Positions 7,455 to 16,562 of a stretch of DNA of 21,605 nucleotides are shown piece by piece. The first letter of the stretch is position 1. Each line of letters opens with the position of its first letter. A program made the position numbers and the translations under genes. The stretch is taken from contig NW_026516568.1 in assembly GCF_025602895.1 (NCBI RefSeq), positions 1-21,605 of the forward strand, in the 5' to 3' direction. The stretch is from Polychytrium aggregatum (Eukaryota; Chytridiomycota; Chytridiomycetes; Polychytriales). A model generated the notes under the pieces. That model was not told the DNA's origin, did no database searches, and saw only the letters and a program-made list of their open reading frames with translations.

Positions 7455-7873
7455 TGTAAGGAGTGAACAAGCGCAAGGACGAAGACCAAGTGCTTGGTAT
7501 GAGCTTTATTAGCTTTTAGCCCCGAACACCAAAGAACAAGTTTTGTTCGAACTGGTGTTCAACATAGGCTCAGACATGCAGGGCTATTTATAGACCGGGA
7601 GAAGGTCGAGGGGCAAAAGTGGGCGAGAAGGGTGGAGCATCACAGAGAAGCGAGAAGGGGGTGCGAGAGTGGCTGGTGTGCAAGCGAGAGAGGCTTGGCA
7701 CAGCCCGGGGACATGTGCCGAGCGGTGGGGGAGGCAGGAAACCAGTAGACGCGGGTGGCAACGGCGCGTGCTCATGCATGGGGGCAAACAAACACGTGGG
7801 GACTCATGATTGGTGCGGAGGGCGAGAGCATGCGGGACAATCTCATTGGTCCGTTGTGATGCTGGTCATCACA
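7455..7873 (-). repeat. 5' LTR (419 bp)
   Basis: Same sequence as 1800-2218 throughout. It carries the promoter for the element: CCAAT motifs in U3, TATAAATA at 7592-7585, and the predicted transcript start region near 7560-7553. Confidence 0.95.
7585..7592 (-). promoter_or_regulatory. TATA box of the 5' LTR (element promoter)
   Basis: TATAAATA on the minus strand, 307 nt upstream of the gag start codon. The 12-mer that matches the primer binding site begins 39 nt from its first base, within the 25-40 nt distance typical of fission yeast start sites. Confidence 0.7.
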
Positions 7874-7878
7874 GTGGG
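7874..7878. repeat. Target-site duplication, right copy (GTGGG)
   Basis: GTGGG directly follows the LTR end at 7873 and matches 1795-1799. This shows the two ends derive from one integration event. Confidence 0.9.
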
Positions 7879-8052
7879 ATGGAGAGCGTCTGATCGGGTG
7901 TGTCGATGCAGGCGACTGGAAGGGCCATGTTAGTTGGGCAGATCGGTGCTTGGCCATCGATCTGCTCGCATTAACATTGTCTCCTCGTATCGACACTGTC
8001 TCCTCGTATCGACACTCTGGCTCCTCGCATCAGCACATCCCCATCCATGGTC

Positions 8053-8073
8053 CATCATCCATCCATCCATCCA

Positions 8074-8127
<54 letters not shown>
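8053..8127. repeat. Compound microsatellite (CATC)n-(CTGT)n
   Basis: About five CATC units (8053-8074) run straight into about thirteen CTGT units (8075-8127). Confidence 0.95.
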
Positions 8128-8926
8128 GGCCCCGCTCCTGCATCTCCGCAGCCCAACGAGCGCGGCCCACACACGACTCCAGACCGGTCATGAGGGCATC
8201 AGCCAATGCCATGGCCGCGCGCGCGGACCAATCAGCTGCCCGCCCCGTGTTCGCCGTGAATCATCGCCCAACCAATCGCCGCCGAGTGAGTCAGGTCATC
8301 CGCCAGGCGCGCGCTGTCTGCCGGGGGTCACGGGCCTCTGCTTGCGGGGCTGCCGCTGCTGCTGCTGCTGGGGCCTGGCGCCGTGTGGATGGGTCCGCCG
8401 TCGCTGGCGGGCGTGGCAGCGGGACGGGCACTTTCGCAAGTGGCATCCGCGGGTGGCATTCGCAGCCGTATTTGCGCTGTTCCTGGCCAACGCCTGCCCT
8501 TCCAAGTTGCATCATCCGCGGCATCGTCTGTGGCATCATCCGCGGTGAGCGTGGCTGTCAACTGTCCCTGCTCCGCTGTTCACCCGCTCTGAGTCACCCG
8601 CTCTGATTCTCCTGCCCTGGCTCGCCACTGGCATGCTGGCTTCATGCGTCGCTGGCTTCTGGGATCCGTCGGCTCGTTTCCGGCTCACTGCACGAGAGTC
8701 CCAGATGCTGTGACAGCTCTCGCCCAGGTGCCTTTGATGCCGGACATGCTGATTCCCCGGATGCTGGCATACCAAAGCGCACGTTGCAGCCCCATTGCCA
8801 AGGACGTGCTGCGGTTGTGTACTTTTCCGTCCACCACCGCCGTGACTTTAGCCCAGCCCTTCGCTTGCCCATTCTCCAAATGAGCATTGAACTGTTGCTG
8901 GATACTTCTTTTTCCTGGCTTTTCTT

Positions 8927-8932
8927 TATTGG
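8927..8932 (-). terminator. Possible poly(A) signal of the coiled-coil gene
   Basis: AATAAA on the minus strand, about 280 nt beyond the stop codon of the coiled-coil gene. The position fits a moderately long 3' UTR; the assignment is tentative. Confidence 0.35.
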
Positions 8933-9212
8933 CAAAACCAACAATCCTGGAGCACAGCTTCGCGGACACCGATGCTAATTTTTTTTCTCTTTTTCTCTTT
9001 TTTTTGGTCTTTTGCTATTGAATTTGGGTTGTGAATTGCTCCAGCTGGAAGAACGGTGTGGGCGACATGAGGAGAAAGGTCGAGAGGGGTGCGCCGACAA
9101 GCTCGGGCTCGGGCTCGGGTTCGGGTTCGGGTTCGGGAGCATTGAGTCGGCCAAGCCAAGCAAAGCAAAAGCCAAGCCAAACCAAGCCAAATCGGCCAAG
9201 CTCGCTCTCCGT

Positions 9213-10505
9213 CTAGTACCGGTAGAGGTTTATGCTCTTGCCAGAAAGCGCACCGGGTGAGGAGCAGGTCATGGCCGGGGTCGAGGGCGAGCCGTGCTCG
9301 CTGTCGCTGTCCTTATCGTTGTCGTGGCCACATAGAATCATGGACCGGTGCGAGTGCTTCGATGCCATCATGGCCTTCAGATTCATCACTTCCTTGACCC
9401 GGAGCTGGTTGGCCCGCTTCAGCGCCTTGTACTCGCGGAGCAGGTCGTCCTGCTGGCTGGCCCATCGCTCGCGCTCCTGCAGAAGCTGCTGGACCGTGTC
9501 CTTGGCGCCGGCCAGCTCGCTCGAAAGCGTGCGAATGTACGATCGCTCGCGGTCCTTCCAGTCGCGCAGCTGGGTCTCCATCTGGCCGTACGCCGCTCGG
9601 TACTGCTCCGACTCGTGGCGGCTGGTGAGGGCCATCTCCTGCGAGGACGTGAGCTGGCTCTCCAGCTTCTGCACCCGTTGCGACATGTCGGTGAGTTCCC
9701 CATGCGCTGCCGACAGAGTGTACTCGAGATCGCTGATTCGAGCTTCGTATCGCTCAGCGCGGGCGTCCGAGAGGCTGATTTCGGTCCGGATGCGTCGGTT
9801 CGCGCGGGACAGGGCCTCGACTGCAATGTCGAGCTGCGCCCGCAGAACCTTGTTCTCCTTGGCAAGCAGATGCATGTGGTCGAGCTGACGGGTGTGCTCA
9901 TGAGGTTGGTGTTTGCTGGACCGCCGCTTTCTCTCGGGTCGGGCGCCGTTGGATCCCGGGATGGTGCTCGAGACCAGGGGGGTCGGGGGCAGGGGTTGTT
10001 CGGTAACGGCCTCGCCCAGGCTGTCCTGGGTGGGCTCGGGAACTGCAGCCTCGATGCCGTCGGTCTGGGTCGGAGCCGCTCCAAAGAGCGAGACCTTGGG
10101 GAAGGCCAGGGCGGCTGTGGACGAGAGCCGGGCAAGATCCGTCAACGAATCGTGGTCGACAAGGGCGAGGATGTCTTCGGGGTGCTCGCCGAGGGCCATG
10201 GCCGCATCCATGAACTCGCCCAGGGCCCTGGAGAGCGCCTCCTTGGCCTGGTGGAACCGGGTCATCAGTGGGTGGCCATGGCTTGTTTTTGGGATGCCTC
10301 CGTGGGAGTGAGGGCCAGCAGTGCAGTCGCGGGACGGCGGCTTGGAATCGTATCCACCAAAGCTGCTGCTGCTATTAGTATGTGATTGAGGGAAATGTAC
10401 ATTGCTTTGGGGCGAGGAGCAGAGACTGTCCAGATGAGAGTCGTGACTCTCGCTGTCGCCATCCGACAGGGACGGGCTGGAAGGAGGCGTGACTTTGTAG
10501 ACCAT
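9213..10505 (-). CDS. Coiled-coil protein of unknown function (430 aa)
   Basis: I do not recognise a family. The single exon starts at an ATG with A at -3 and G at +4. Residues 1-80 are Ser/His/Asp-rich and probably disordered, with SP and TP sites. Residues 81-145 look helical. A Pro-rich linker follows, with a basic cluster PERKRRSSKH (190-199) that could be a nuclear localisation signal. Residues about 205-380 form a long heptad-rich coiled coil full of Leu, Gln, Glu and Arg. The C-terminus is acidic and Ser-rich and ends in LYRY. The low-complexity ends and long coiled coil suggest a scaffold, cytoskeletal or nuclear structural role, but nothing here is specific. The unbroken 430-codon frame, good start context and contrasting strand composition support a real gene. 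Confidence 0.8.
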   Translation of the reverse strand: MVYKVTPPSSPSLSDGDSESHDSHLDSLCSSPQSNVHFPQSHTNSSSSFGGYDSKPPSRDCTAGPHSHGGIPKTSHGHPLMTRFHQAKEALSRALGEFMDAAMALGEHPEDILALVDHDSLTDLARLSSTAALAFPKVSLFGAAPTQTDGIEAAVPEPTQDSLGEAVTEQPLPPTPLVSSTIPGSNGARPERKRRSSKHQPHEHTRQLDHMHLLAKENKVLRAQLDIAVEALSRANRRIRTEISLSDARAERYEARISDLEYTLSAAHGELTDMSQRVQKLESQLTSSQEMALTSRHESEQYRAAYGQMETQLRDWKDRERSYIRTLSSELAGAKDTVQQLLQERERWASQQDDLLREYKALKRANQLRVKEVMNLKAMMASKHSHRSMILCGHDNDKDSDSEHGSPSTPAMTCSSPGALSGKSINLYRY

Positions 10506-11532
10506 GTTTTTTTTTTCTTTTTTTCGGACGCAAAAGAGTCACTTGGAGGGAGGTGTCTGAGGAGAGGTGGGTCGGAGGGCGGATTGGAGGGCGGAGGGAC
10601 TGGGTCGATGAGAGTTTCCTTTGTCGCTTTGGAAGGACAGCTGGAGGGGCGGACTAGGGGGCCGTCAATTTGGGGCCGGTCGAGAGGTCGCGGAAACTGG
10701 TGAAGCAGAATCAGCGAGTGACGGTCGGTCGGAGAGGAGGGTTGCTGCTCGGAATAATCTCAGCTTTGGTGAGGGAATCAGAGCGGCGGCGGATAGGGCT
10801 TGTTTGAAAGGGCTATCCAGGGGGGTGGGGTCGAATGGGAGCGCAGGAGAAATCAAGGCAAGAACTGAAAGCAAACAGCAGTAACGGAAGAGACAAGCAA
10901 GTGCTGGGAAACAGAAACGCAGTACCGAGGGAGGGCCAGAAGGAACGAGGCTGTCAGGGAACAAGAGAGAGGGCCAACAGGAAGAGGCGAACGAGAGAAG
11001 AGGTCTTGGTATTCAACTTGAAAGAGGGGCAATGGGCGCTAAGCGTCGGAGAGAGAGAGGAGGGACAATTTGGCACTCCAGCACAAGGTTCGTTGGCACA
11101 GGGGGGGGGAACTGGTTTCTAGTTGATTTTTGAAGGAATTTTGTGGGGGCAAACCGGGAGCGGTTTCTTCAGCGACGACTGAAGCTATCTCGCTCTTGAC
11201 CTGAACTCCTAGGAGAGAGGGGGTCCTGGACAGGTCGTCGAGAACGGTAGAAAAAAATGGTTCCGGGAAACCAGAAACAATAAATAAATAAAAAAAGGCA
11301 ACTCCACCAGCGTATTTGACTGGAGGGGAGGATAGACGAAAGGTGGTAAAGAAAGACCTGAGACGACGGGAGACGGGAGGCAAAAAAGGGGGGGGAAGCG
11401 AGCGACGGGCGACACGGCGAGAAGCGAGGGGGGGCGAGGGCGCCGCGAGGACCCGGCGAGAGCGCCTTGTTGTTTGTCCGTCTGCACAGGAATGCTGTGC
11501 GAGTCCGAGCTGAGGCGCTGAGAGGCAGCAAG

Positions 11533-11566
11533 TGCATATGCAAGTGCATATGCAAGTGCATATGCA
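11533..11566. repeat. Three copies of the palindrome TGCATATGCA, 12-bp period
   Basis: TGCATATGCA occurs at 11533-11542, 11545-11554 and 11557-11566, separated by AG. Each copy is a perfect 10-bp palindrome. Confidence 0.9.
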
Positions 11567-11673
11567 GAGGTAAGGAGGAATAAGATGCAGAGTGCCCTTA
11601 TTCCGTTTGGACTTGGCGTGCGCCGGTGCCAATTGCATTTCATGTCTCTGCCTCGCTGGTGTTGTCTGGTCTC

Positions 11674-11745
11674 GCTCGTCGTCTCGCTGGCCGTCTCGCT
11701 CGTCGTCTCGCTGGCCGTCTCGCTGGTCGTCTCGCTCGTCGGCCC
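11674..11745. repeat. 12-bp tandem repeat, six units
   Basis: Units follow the pattern GCTsGyCGTCTC; the first five are close matches and the last diverges. The array generates open frames by periodicity on both strands. Confidence 0.85.
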
Positions 11746-11835
11746 CATGGCAAACGCGGCAATCTTGCCAAAGATGCGTGTTCGCGGCCAAGTGGCTTTC
11801 TCCACCGCCCTTTGACGGCCTTTGCGGGTCTATAT

Positions 11836-11892
11836 CTGCGTCCATCTGCGTCCATCTGCATTCACCTGCGTCCATCTGCATCTGCGTCCATC
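11836..11892. repeat. Imperfect tandem repeat of CTGCGTCCAT
   Basis: About five imperfect copies of a unit near 10 nt (CTGCGTCCAT and CTGCATTCAC variants). Confidence 0.75.
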
Positions 11893-12264
11893 GCACCTCC
11901 CGCCTGTTCTCTTCGACGCTGCTGATCGCTCGCACGGCCCACGTAGGTACATGCGTGTGCGGTGCCCTCGTCTCTGTCCGCAGATCCTCAACTCGATGCA
12001 CATCGCCGGTTTCGATGGCTCAGATGGCCCCCCCTGCACCACTCGCCAATCTATCTCGTTGGCCGCATGGCGCGGACAGCTGGCTCACCGCTCTCTGCTG
12101 CGATCTGCGTTTCGTCCCCTCCCGTCTGTCGCCGCTGCCTGAGCAGTTTCCACCAGCAGCAGCACCAACTCGAGGCTGAGCCAAATCACCAGTCAACACC
12201 ACCCTCATCACCCAGCCCTTGTCATTGTCGGGTCTCGGCCGCGTTCGTCAATTAACCCTCCAAG

Positions 12265-14313
12265 ATGCGCCGGTCGCTTGCCTCGCTTGTACTGCTCTCG
12301 GGACTCTGCTCGCTCTCGAGACAAGAGTCGGGCTCATACCTCAACCAGGGTGCCGTCTCGGCCGATGTGTTTGCAAAACATCCACACAAAGTCGTCTTTG
12401 AGCGCAATCCCGTCAGCTCGCTGGAACTCGTCGATCTGGACTGGGTGAGTCTCTGGAGACGAGCCTTCTCCCTTATGTGCAGGGCCATACCGAGCGTGCA
12501 AGCCGAGTCTCTCACACTCCCTATCGGCCGCGCCTCCCTCGCTTTCTATCCAGTCCGATGCATCCTCGGTGATTATGCCAATCGCCCAGCTCGAGACCAA
12601 GTTTCTGTGTCGGCTGCCCAAGATCGACCTGGATGCTCCCCAAGATGACCTGGTCGAGGACGAAGATGCCATGATAGAGTCGGGCTTGCAGCTGCTCTCG
12701 CCGCTGTCAGACAAATGCATTACATCGGTGAGCTCCCTGTCTCGCTTTGGGGACCAACGTCCGATCCAGCCGTCCTCAGCAGCGGGTGCTTGTAATCTGC
12801 CGTGCTCATTCGCCTTCCTGCTCAACATGCACATGCCCAGCCTCGAGGATGGTGGGTCTACGAATTCTGCTTCAACTCCAAGGTCCGGCAGTTCCATCCC
12901 GTCCCTGAAGCAGAGCAGGCCAAGATCGTCAATGACGAGAATAATAATTTTCTGGGCAAGTTTGTGGCGTCCAAGCTTCATCCGGCTCCAACAACAAACC
13001 TGGTCGAGGCCATCGACCACGAGGGCAGAACCATCCGGGCCCTCAGGCAGCGGTATGGAGACGGATCGATCTGCAAGCTCACAGGCCAGCCCAGAACGAT
13101 CGACGTCGAGGTGAGCAGAGGCTCGTGCGCGTGCCCCTGCTTGAAACGGAAGAGAGGAGACCATTGCACATGCCGTTCCCACATGCATATCCGCCGAACG
13201 ACGAGGCCTGTGGCGAGGCTGTGTTCTGGATCGTGCTGGCCGAGTGTGTCGCATTGCTTGCCACCAACGCATTGCTTGCCACCAACGCATTGCTTGCCAC
13301 CAACGCATTGCTTGCCACCATCGCATATGCACATGCCGATCGGGATACTTTGCCGCATGCAATCGTTCTCAACCGTGTCGACCCGCTGTCTCGTCTAGTT
13401 CCACTGCGCCAACTACGAAAGCCACATCTCTACTATCAGTGAGCCGTCGAGCTGCCACTACCACATGGTCATTGTCACCCACCATCTCTGCAAGAACCCG
13501 TTCTTCCGGCCTCAGATTATGGCCCACTCCAATCTAATCGTCTGCCGTCCCATTGACGAAGATGTTCCCTCAGCGTCTGAACAGACCGAGTCAGTACCGC
13601 AGGCGCCGATCGGTGGCTCTGATGCTGCTGCTGCTGTTGTCGCTGATGGTGCAGTCGCCGATGGTGCTGCATCGCCGGATCTGTCGCCAGGCTTGCAGCC
13701 AATCTCATCGCCGCCAAAGGACAAGTTGCGCATCTTCCGCCCGAGCAAAAATGCACCTCCCAACGATGGCGATGGCGCGAGTTGGCTCACTACCCGCGAG
13801 CTGATCCACCTGATTGGCCGACGGTCAGCGTCGGTACCAGATCCATCAGACCAGCCACCCAAGAAAGCCAAACCGGATGCACACTCGGAGGGCTCGCAGA
13901 AGCTGGTTGACCTGTTTGACTGGCTGACTGTGTCAAGTGCCGATCCCCAGGTCCGTGAGCTGAGCCTGGAACTGAACCTGGACCAGCATCCCGAGCAACA
14001 GTCCCTGTTGGATGATATCATCGGGGAATACATTGCCCGGCTTACTTCGGATACAAAGGACGGCAAGGACGCTGGCGATTCCCCAAACGCTCGCGATGAC
14101 GACTCTAGCCGAGAACAGCCTGCCGAGAGGGCAGCTGGCCACTTGGCTCAGCAAGCACCCGAGCAAGCACTCGAGCAAGCACCCGAGCAAGCACCCGAGC
14201 AAGCACTCGAGCAAGCACCCGAACATCGGGGACAGGAGGAGCGAGCTGAATCGCACGACCCGTCCACCCCCGACAACGCCCCGCAACATCCAGCGGACCA
14301 CCGCGAGCTGTAA
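12265..14313 (+). CDS. YOS9: OS-9/Yos9-type ER lectin, four exons, 500 aa
   Basis: Lectin of ER-associated degradation that reads trimmed mannose glycans on misfolded glycoproteins and presents them to the Hrd1 ligase complex. Exons: 12265-12444, 12590-12727, 12841-13110 and 13399-14313, all joined in phase 0 at GTGAGT/GTGAGC donors and AG acceptors. Residues 1-20 look like a signal peptide. The MRH domain covers about residues 65-245. It has the FLCRLP and LLSPL lead-in, the tandem-Trp motif GWWVYEFC (W110, W111), and the mannose-binding set Q123, R191, E211 and Y217. Its Cys residues (C116, C180, C199, C215, C227) suit disulfides. The tail after about residue 250 is acidic, Ala/Pro-rich and disordered, with six QAPE/QALE units (448-471). 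The protein ends HREL, which resembles the HDEL retrieval signal of yeast Yos9. The ATG has A at -3. Confidence 0.92.
13251..13322. repeat. 18-bp minisatellite in intron 3 of the OS-9-like gene
   Basis: Four tandem copies of GCATTGCTTGCCACCAAC, the last ending in ATC. The array makes this intron (13111-13398, 288 nt) the longest of the gene. Confidence 0.95.
14152..14223 (+). repeat. 12-bp coding repeat (QAPE/QALE) in the OS-9-like gene
   Basis: Six in-frame units of CAAGCACCCGAG or its CTC variant encode residues 448-471 of the disordered tail. Confidence 0.9.
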
Positions 14314-14909
14314 GCATTATCCCTCGGACGGTTCTCTCGGTGGGGGCACCCAGCATTCGCAATACAGACGACCGACGTCTCTATGTCCTCTCTGGAGCTT
14401 GAATACGCCAATGTTCATTTCAAATGTGTCCAAATGCATCATTCGTCCCTCTGGGCCAACTGGCAGCTTGTGTGCACATCATTTTGCCTTTCCTGCACTG
14501 ACTGTATTAGAACATGATGCGGTTGTCCACGTCATCGTCGCGCCGTCATCGATTCTTGGCCGATCATCTCCCTCTTCCCCAGAAATGCACATGAATTGGG
14601 TGTGACAAGAGCGGGTACAGGATTGATGCATGGATGGGAGTGAGCAGGAGATAGGGGGCGGGCAGCTCTTGCATAAGATGGCGACCGCATGTAACGGGAA
14701 GGGGTACATACCGGAGCCAGACACAGAAGAGGAGGGAGGGGGAGGACATCGAGAAAGTGAGTCTAGCAGCTCAGGAAGAAGGGAGGGGAGAGGTTGGATG
14801 CTTAGAAGTGTGCTGGTGGATCGATCCGGCTGGGATATACAACCAGAGTATCCATCAATGTTACGCTGAATGTTGGAGGGGGGAGAACTCGCAAATGGCG
14901 GCTCGCTGC
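14314..14909. other. Convergent intergenic region
   Basis: About 600 bp between the stop codons of the OS-9-like gene (plus) and the PPR gene (minus). It should hold both 3' UTRs. I see no AATAAA in good position, no gene and no repeat of note. Confidence 0.4.
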
Positions 14910-16562
14910 CTAGATTCGCTGGATCAGAACCTGGATCTCGTTCGCCTCGAGGGCCTCAGCAACCTCGGGATGCAGCGCAGCGTCGGGGATCAGACCGCGC
15001 TCGGAGAGATCCAGGAGCAGAGCCTTGGTCTCGACAGCGTTGTTTTCCTTTTGGAGACCCTTGAGGAGCTCGTTGTACTCGGTCACACGCTGCTCCTGGC
15101 TTGAATAGGGCAGCGGCGAGGTCAGGGCCTTGAAGAAGACCTCCTTGGCCTTGGTAACGTTGTTGGCTGCGACAGAGGTGCGGATCCACTGGGCGTAGGT
15201 CTCTCGCGCGATCGGGACGTGGGCTTGCTCGAGCTTCTCGATCATGGACTCGCCCTCCTTGACCTTGCCGTCGTTGAAGAGCAACAGCGGCACGACGGGC
15301 AGGATGACCTCGTCCGAGGGCGACACAGTGGCAAGGCGACCCTTGCCCAGCTGCTGATACAGGCCCTTGGCGGCATCCAAATGGGGGGTCGAGGCCGTCA
15401 GGAACGACTCGAGCAACAGCGCAACGATACGCGGCAGCTGCTCGGCGGGAGCGTATGCCAGCTGCAGCATGTCCAAGAGATAGTCGGTGTGCTTGTCGGC
15501 GTGGAACTCGGCCAGCGGCGCGATGAGGGTCCGGTTCAGCGGCTTGTGCTTCAGGATCGATACGACATGTCGCCAAGCAACGCCTGCCTGCGGCGGCTTC
15601 TGCGAGACATAGCCGCGGATCAGGGCAGCGTCCATCTCGTCGGCCGTCTTCCACCCTCGGACGTGTTCTTTCTTGTGGTAGTATCGCAGAGCCGAGGTCA
15701 TGCCGTCGACTCGGGCACACACGCTGATCAGCGAGGTCAGGCACTTGGGCGAGGCCGGCACGAGCTTGGCCCGCATCGTGCGGTAGGTCTCGATGGCCAG
15801 CGACAGGTTGTTGCGGGCATCCAGGGCCTCGAATAGGCCTTCCCACGCCGCAGGCGGCGCAGGCTGGGTCGAGATCTTTTCAAACTTGCGCATGTACTGG
15901 TAGGCATGTGTCACACGGCCCAGCTTGCCATAGCCGCTGATGATGGCAGCGTAGGTGTCGGCGATCTGGGGATGCGACGGCGGGAGCTTCTGGAGAAGCG
16001 CCACAGCATCGTCCAGGGCGCCGTCGAGAGCGAGTGCCTGCGCAGCGAGTGCAAGCGTCTCGTCGTTGGGCTGGACGCCGGCCTTGACCATGTTGCCATA
16101 AATGATGGTTGCATGACGATGGTGTTGGATGCGCACGAGCGACTCGATCAGGGCGTTGTAAAGCTCGACCGAGAGCTGGCCATTGCTGTGCTCCTTGACC
16201 GAGTGGGCATACTGGAGCGCGGCACCGACATCATTTCCAATGAGCGCGAATGCCTGGATCAGGAGGGCATGCAGCTCTGTGGTGACCTTGATGCCATTCG
16301 CGCTCAGATCAGCCTGGATGTGGTCGATGGCCTGCTTGTTGCCGGTGCCGGGGTGTCTGGCGAGGCATCGCAGGAGGCCGACCAGATCGCCAGACGACAG
16401 GCGCTTCTTTTGTGCCTCGTTCTCACGGATGGACGAGTACGACGCCAAGGCGAGCTGGGCGTCGTCGATGGCGATGTAGTTCTGGAGGACAATCAGCGGA
16501 TCCGCAGCCGGCGATGCCGTGGAGCCTGGCAGTGGTTTTTTGCAGATATGGGTTTGCGGCAT
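14910..16562 (-). CDS. Pentatricopeptide repeat (PPR) protein, probably mitochondrial
   Basis: PPR proteins bind organelle RNA through arrays of about 35-residue helical hairpins. At least seven such units are visible, at about 97-130, 131-165, 166-200, 201-235, 238-271, 272-306 and 493-527. Typical signatures are ELYNALIESLVR, MVKAGVQPNDETLA, DTYAAIISGYGKLGR and TEYNELLKGLQKENN. The region 330-450 is helical but degenerate. The frame is 550 codons. The ATG at 16562 has A at -3, but the encoded N-terminus is a poor mitochondrial presequence. An overlapping upstream frame (ATG at 16716) encodes a better one and could be a spliced first exon. RNA target and exact role (splicing, stability or translation of mitochondrial RNA) cannot be read from the sequence. 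Confidence 0.85.
   Translation of the reverse strand: MPQTHICKKPLPGSTASPAADPLIVLQNYIAIDDAQLALASYSSIRENEAQKKRLSSGDLVGLLRCLARHPGTGNKQAIDHIQADLSANGIKVTTELHALLIQAFALIGNDVGAALQYAHSVKEHSNGQLSVELYNALIESLVRIQHHRHATIIYGNMVKAGVQPNDETLALAAQALALDGALDDAVALLQKLPPSHPQIADTYAAIISGYGKLGRVTHAYQYMRKFEKISTQPAPPAAWEGLFEALDARNNLSLAIETYRTMRAKLVPASPKCLTSLISVCARVDGMTSALRYYHKKEHVRGWKTADEMDAALIRGYVSQKPPQAGVAWRHVVSILKHKPLNRTLIAPLAEFHADKHTDYLLDMLQLAYAPAEQLPRIVALLLESFLTASTPHLDAAKGLYQQLGKGRLATVSPSDEVILPVVPLLLFNDGKVKEGESMIEKLEQAHVPIARETYAQWIRTSVAANNVTKAKEVFFKALTSPLPYSSQEQRVTEYNELLKGLQKENNAVETKALLLDLSERGLIPDAALHPEVAEALEANEIQVLIQRI

Larger units (their letters stand above)
1800..7873 (-). mobile_element. Complete Ty3/Gypsy chromovirus LTR retrotransposon, 6074 bp
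   Basis: The element is bounded by two 419-bp LTRs that appear identical base for base, begin TGT and end ACA, and are flanked by GTGGG duplications. In RNA sense (minus strand) the order is: 5' LTR 7873-7455, primer binding site 7453-7442, leader, gag 7278-6301, -1 frameshift element 6325-6264, pol 6319-2219, polypurine tract 2231-2219, 3' LTR 2218-1800. RT precedes integrase and a chromodomain ends Pol, which places it among chromoviruses. Both frames are unbroken and all catalytic residues checked are present, so this is a very recent insertion that may still be able to transpose. It lies about 550 bp upstream of the F-box gene in the same orientation. Confidence 0.96.
7879..9212. other. 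Gene-poor intergenic region
   Basis: No supportable gene. Contents: imperfect repeats of a TCTCCTCGTATCGACACT-like unit at about 7979-8030, CATC and CTGT microsatellites, two CCAAT motifs (about 8229 and 8271), a GCTGCT run near 8352, and T-rich DNA at 8979-9005. Before the transposon inserted, this DNA joined directly to the F-box upstream region. The right end probably holds the 3' UTR of the coiled-coil gene. Open frames here are low-complexity or lack ATG starts. Confidence 0.5.
10506..12264. other. Divergent intergenic region between the coiled-coil and OS-9-like genes
   Basis: It should hold the promoters of both flanking genes. A pyrimidine-rich leader (complement of 10507-10525, T-rich on the plus strand) precedes the coiled-coil start. 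The minus strand carries a 320-codon open frame (12001-11039), but it runs through tandem repeats and mono-amino-acid patterns and has no recognisable domain, so I do not call it a gene. Three short repeat arrays are listed separately. Confidence 0.45.

Noticed and set aside
7934..8606. Two long plus-strand frames over the CTGT microsatellite
   Set aside because: A tetranucleotide repeat stays open in several frames and gives CLSV-type runs; there is no protein-like content outside it.
8642..8969. Overlapping minus-strand frames near 8.7-8.9 kb
   Set aside because: The frame with more protein-like content starts at GTG, no domain is visible, and the region fits the 3' UTR of the coiled-coil gene.
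11039..12001. 320-codon open frame on the minus strand
   Set aside because: It spans three tandem-repeat tracts, its composition follows the repeats (Asp/Arg/Glu and Cys/Ile/Thr patterns), there is no domain, and it occupies a promoter region.
13251..13322. CRISPR-like appearance of regularly spaced repeats
   Set aside because: The units are directly contiguous with no unique spacers and lie in a eukaryotic intron.
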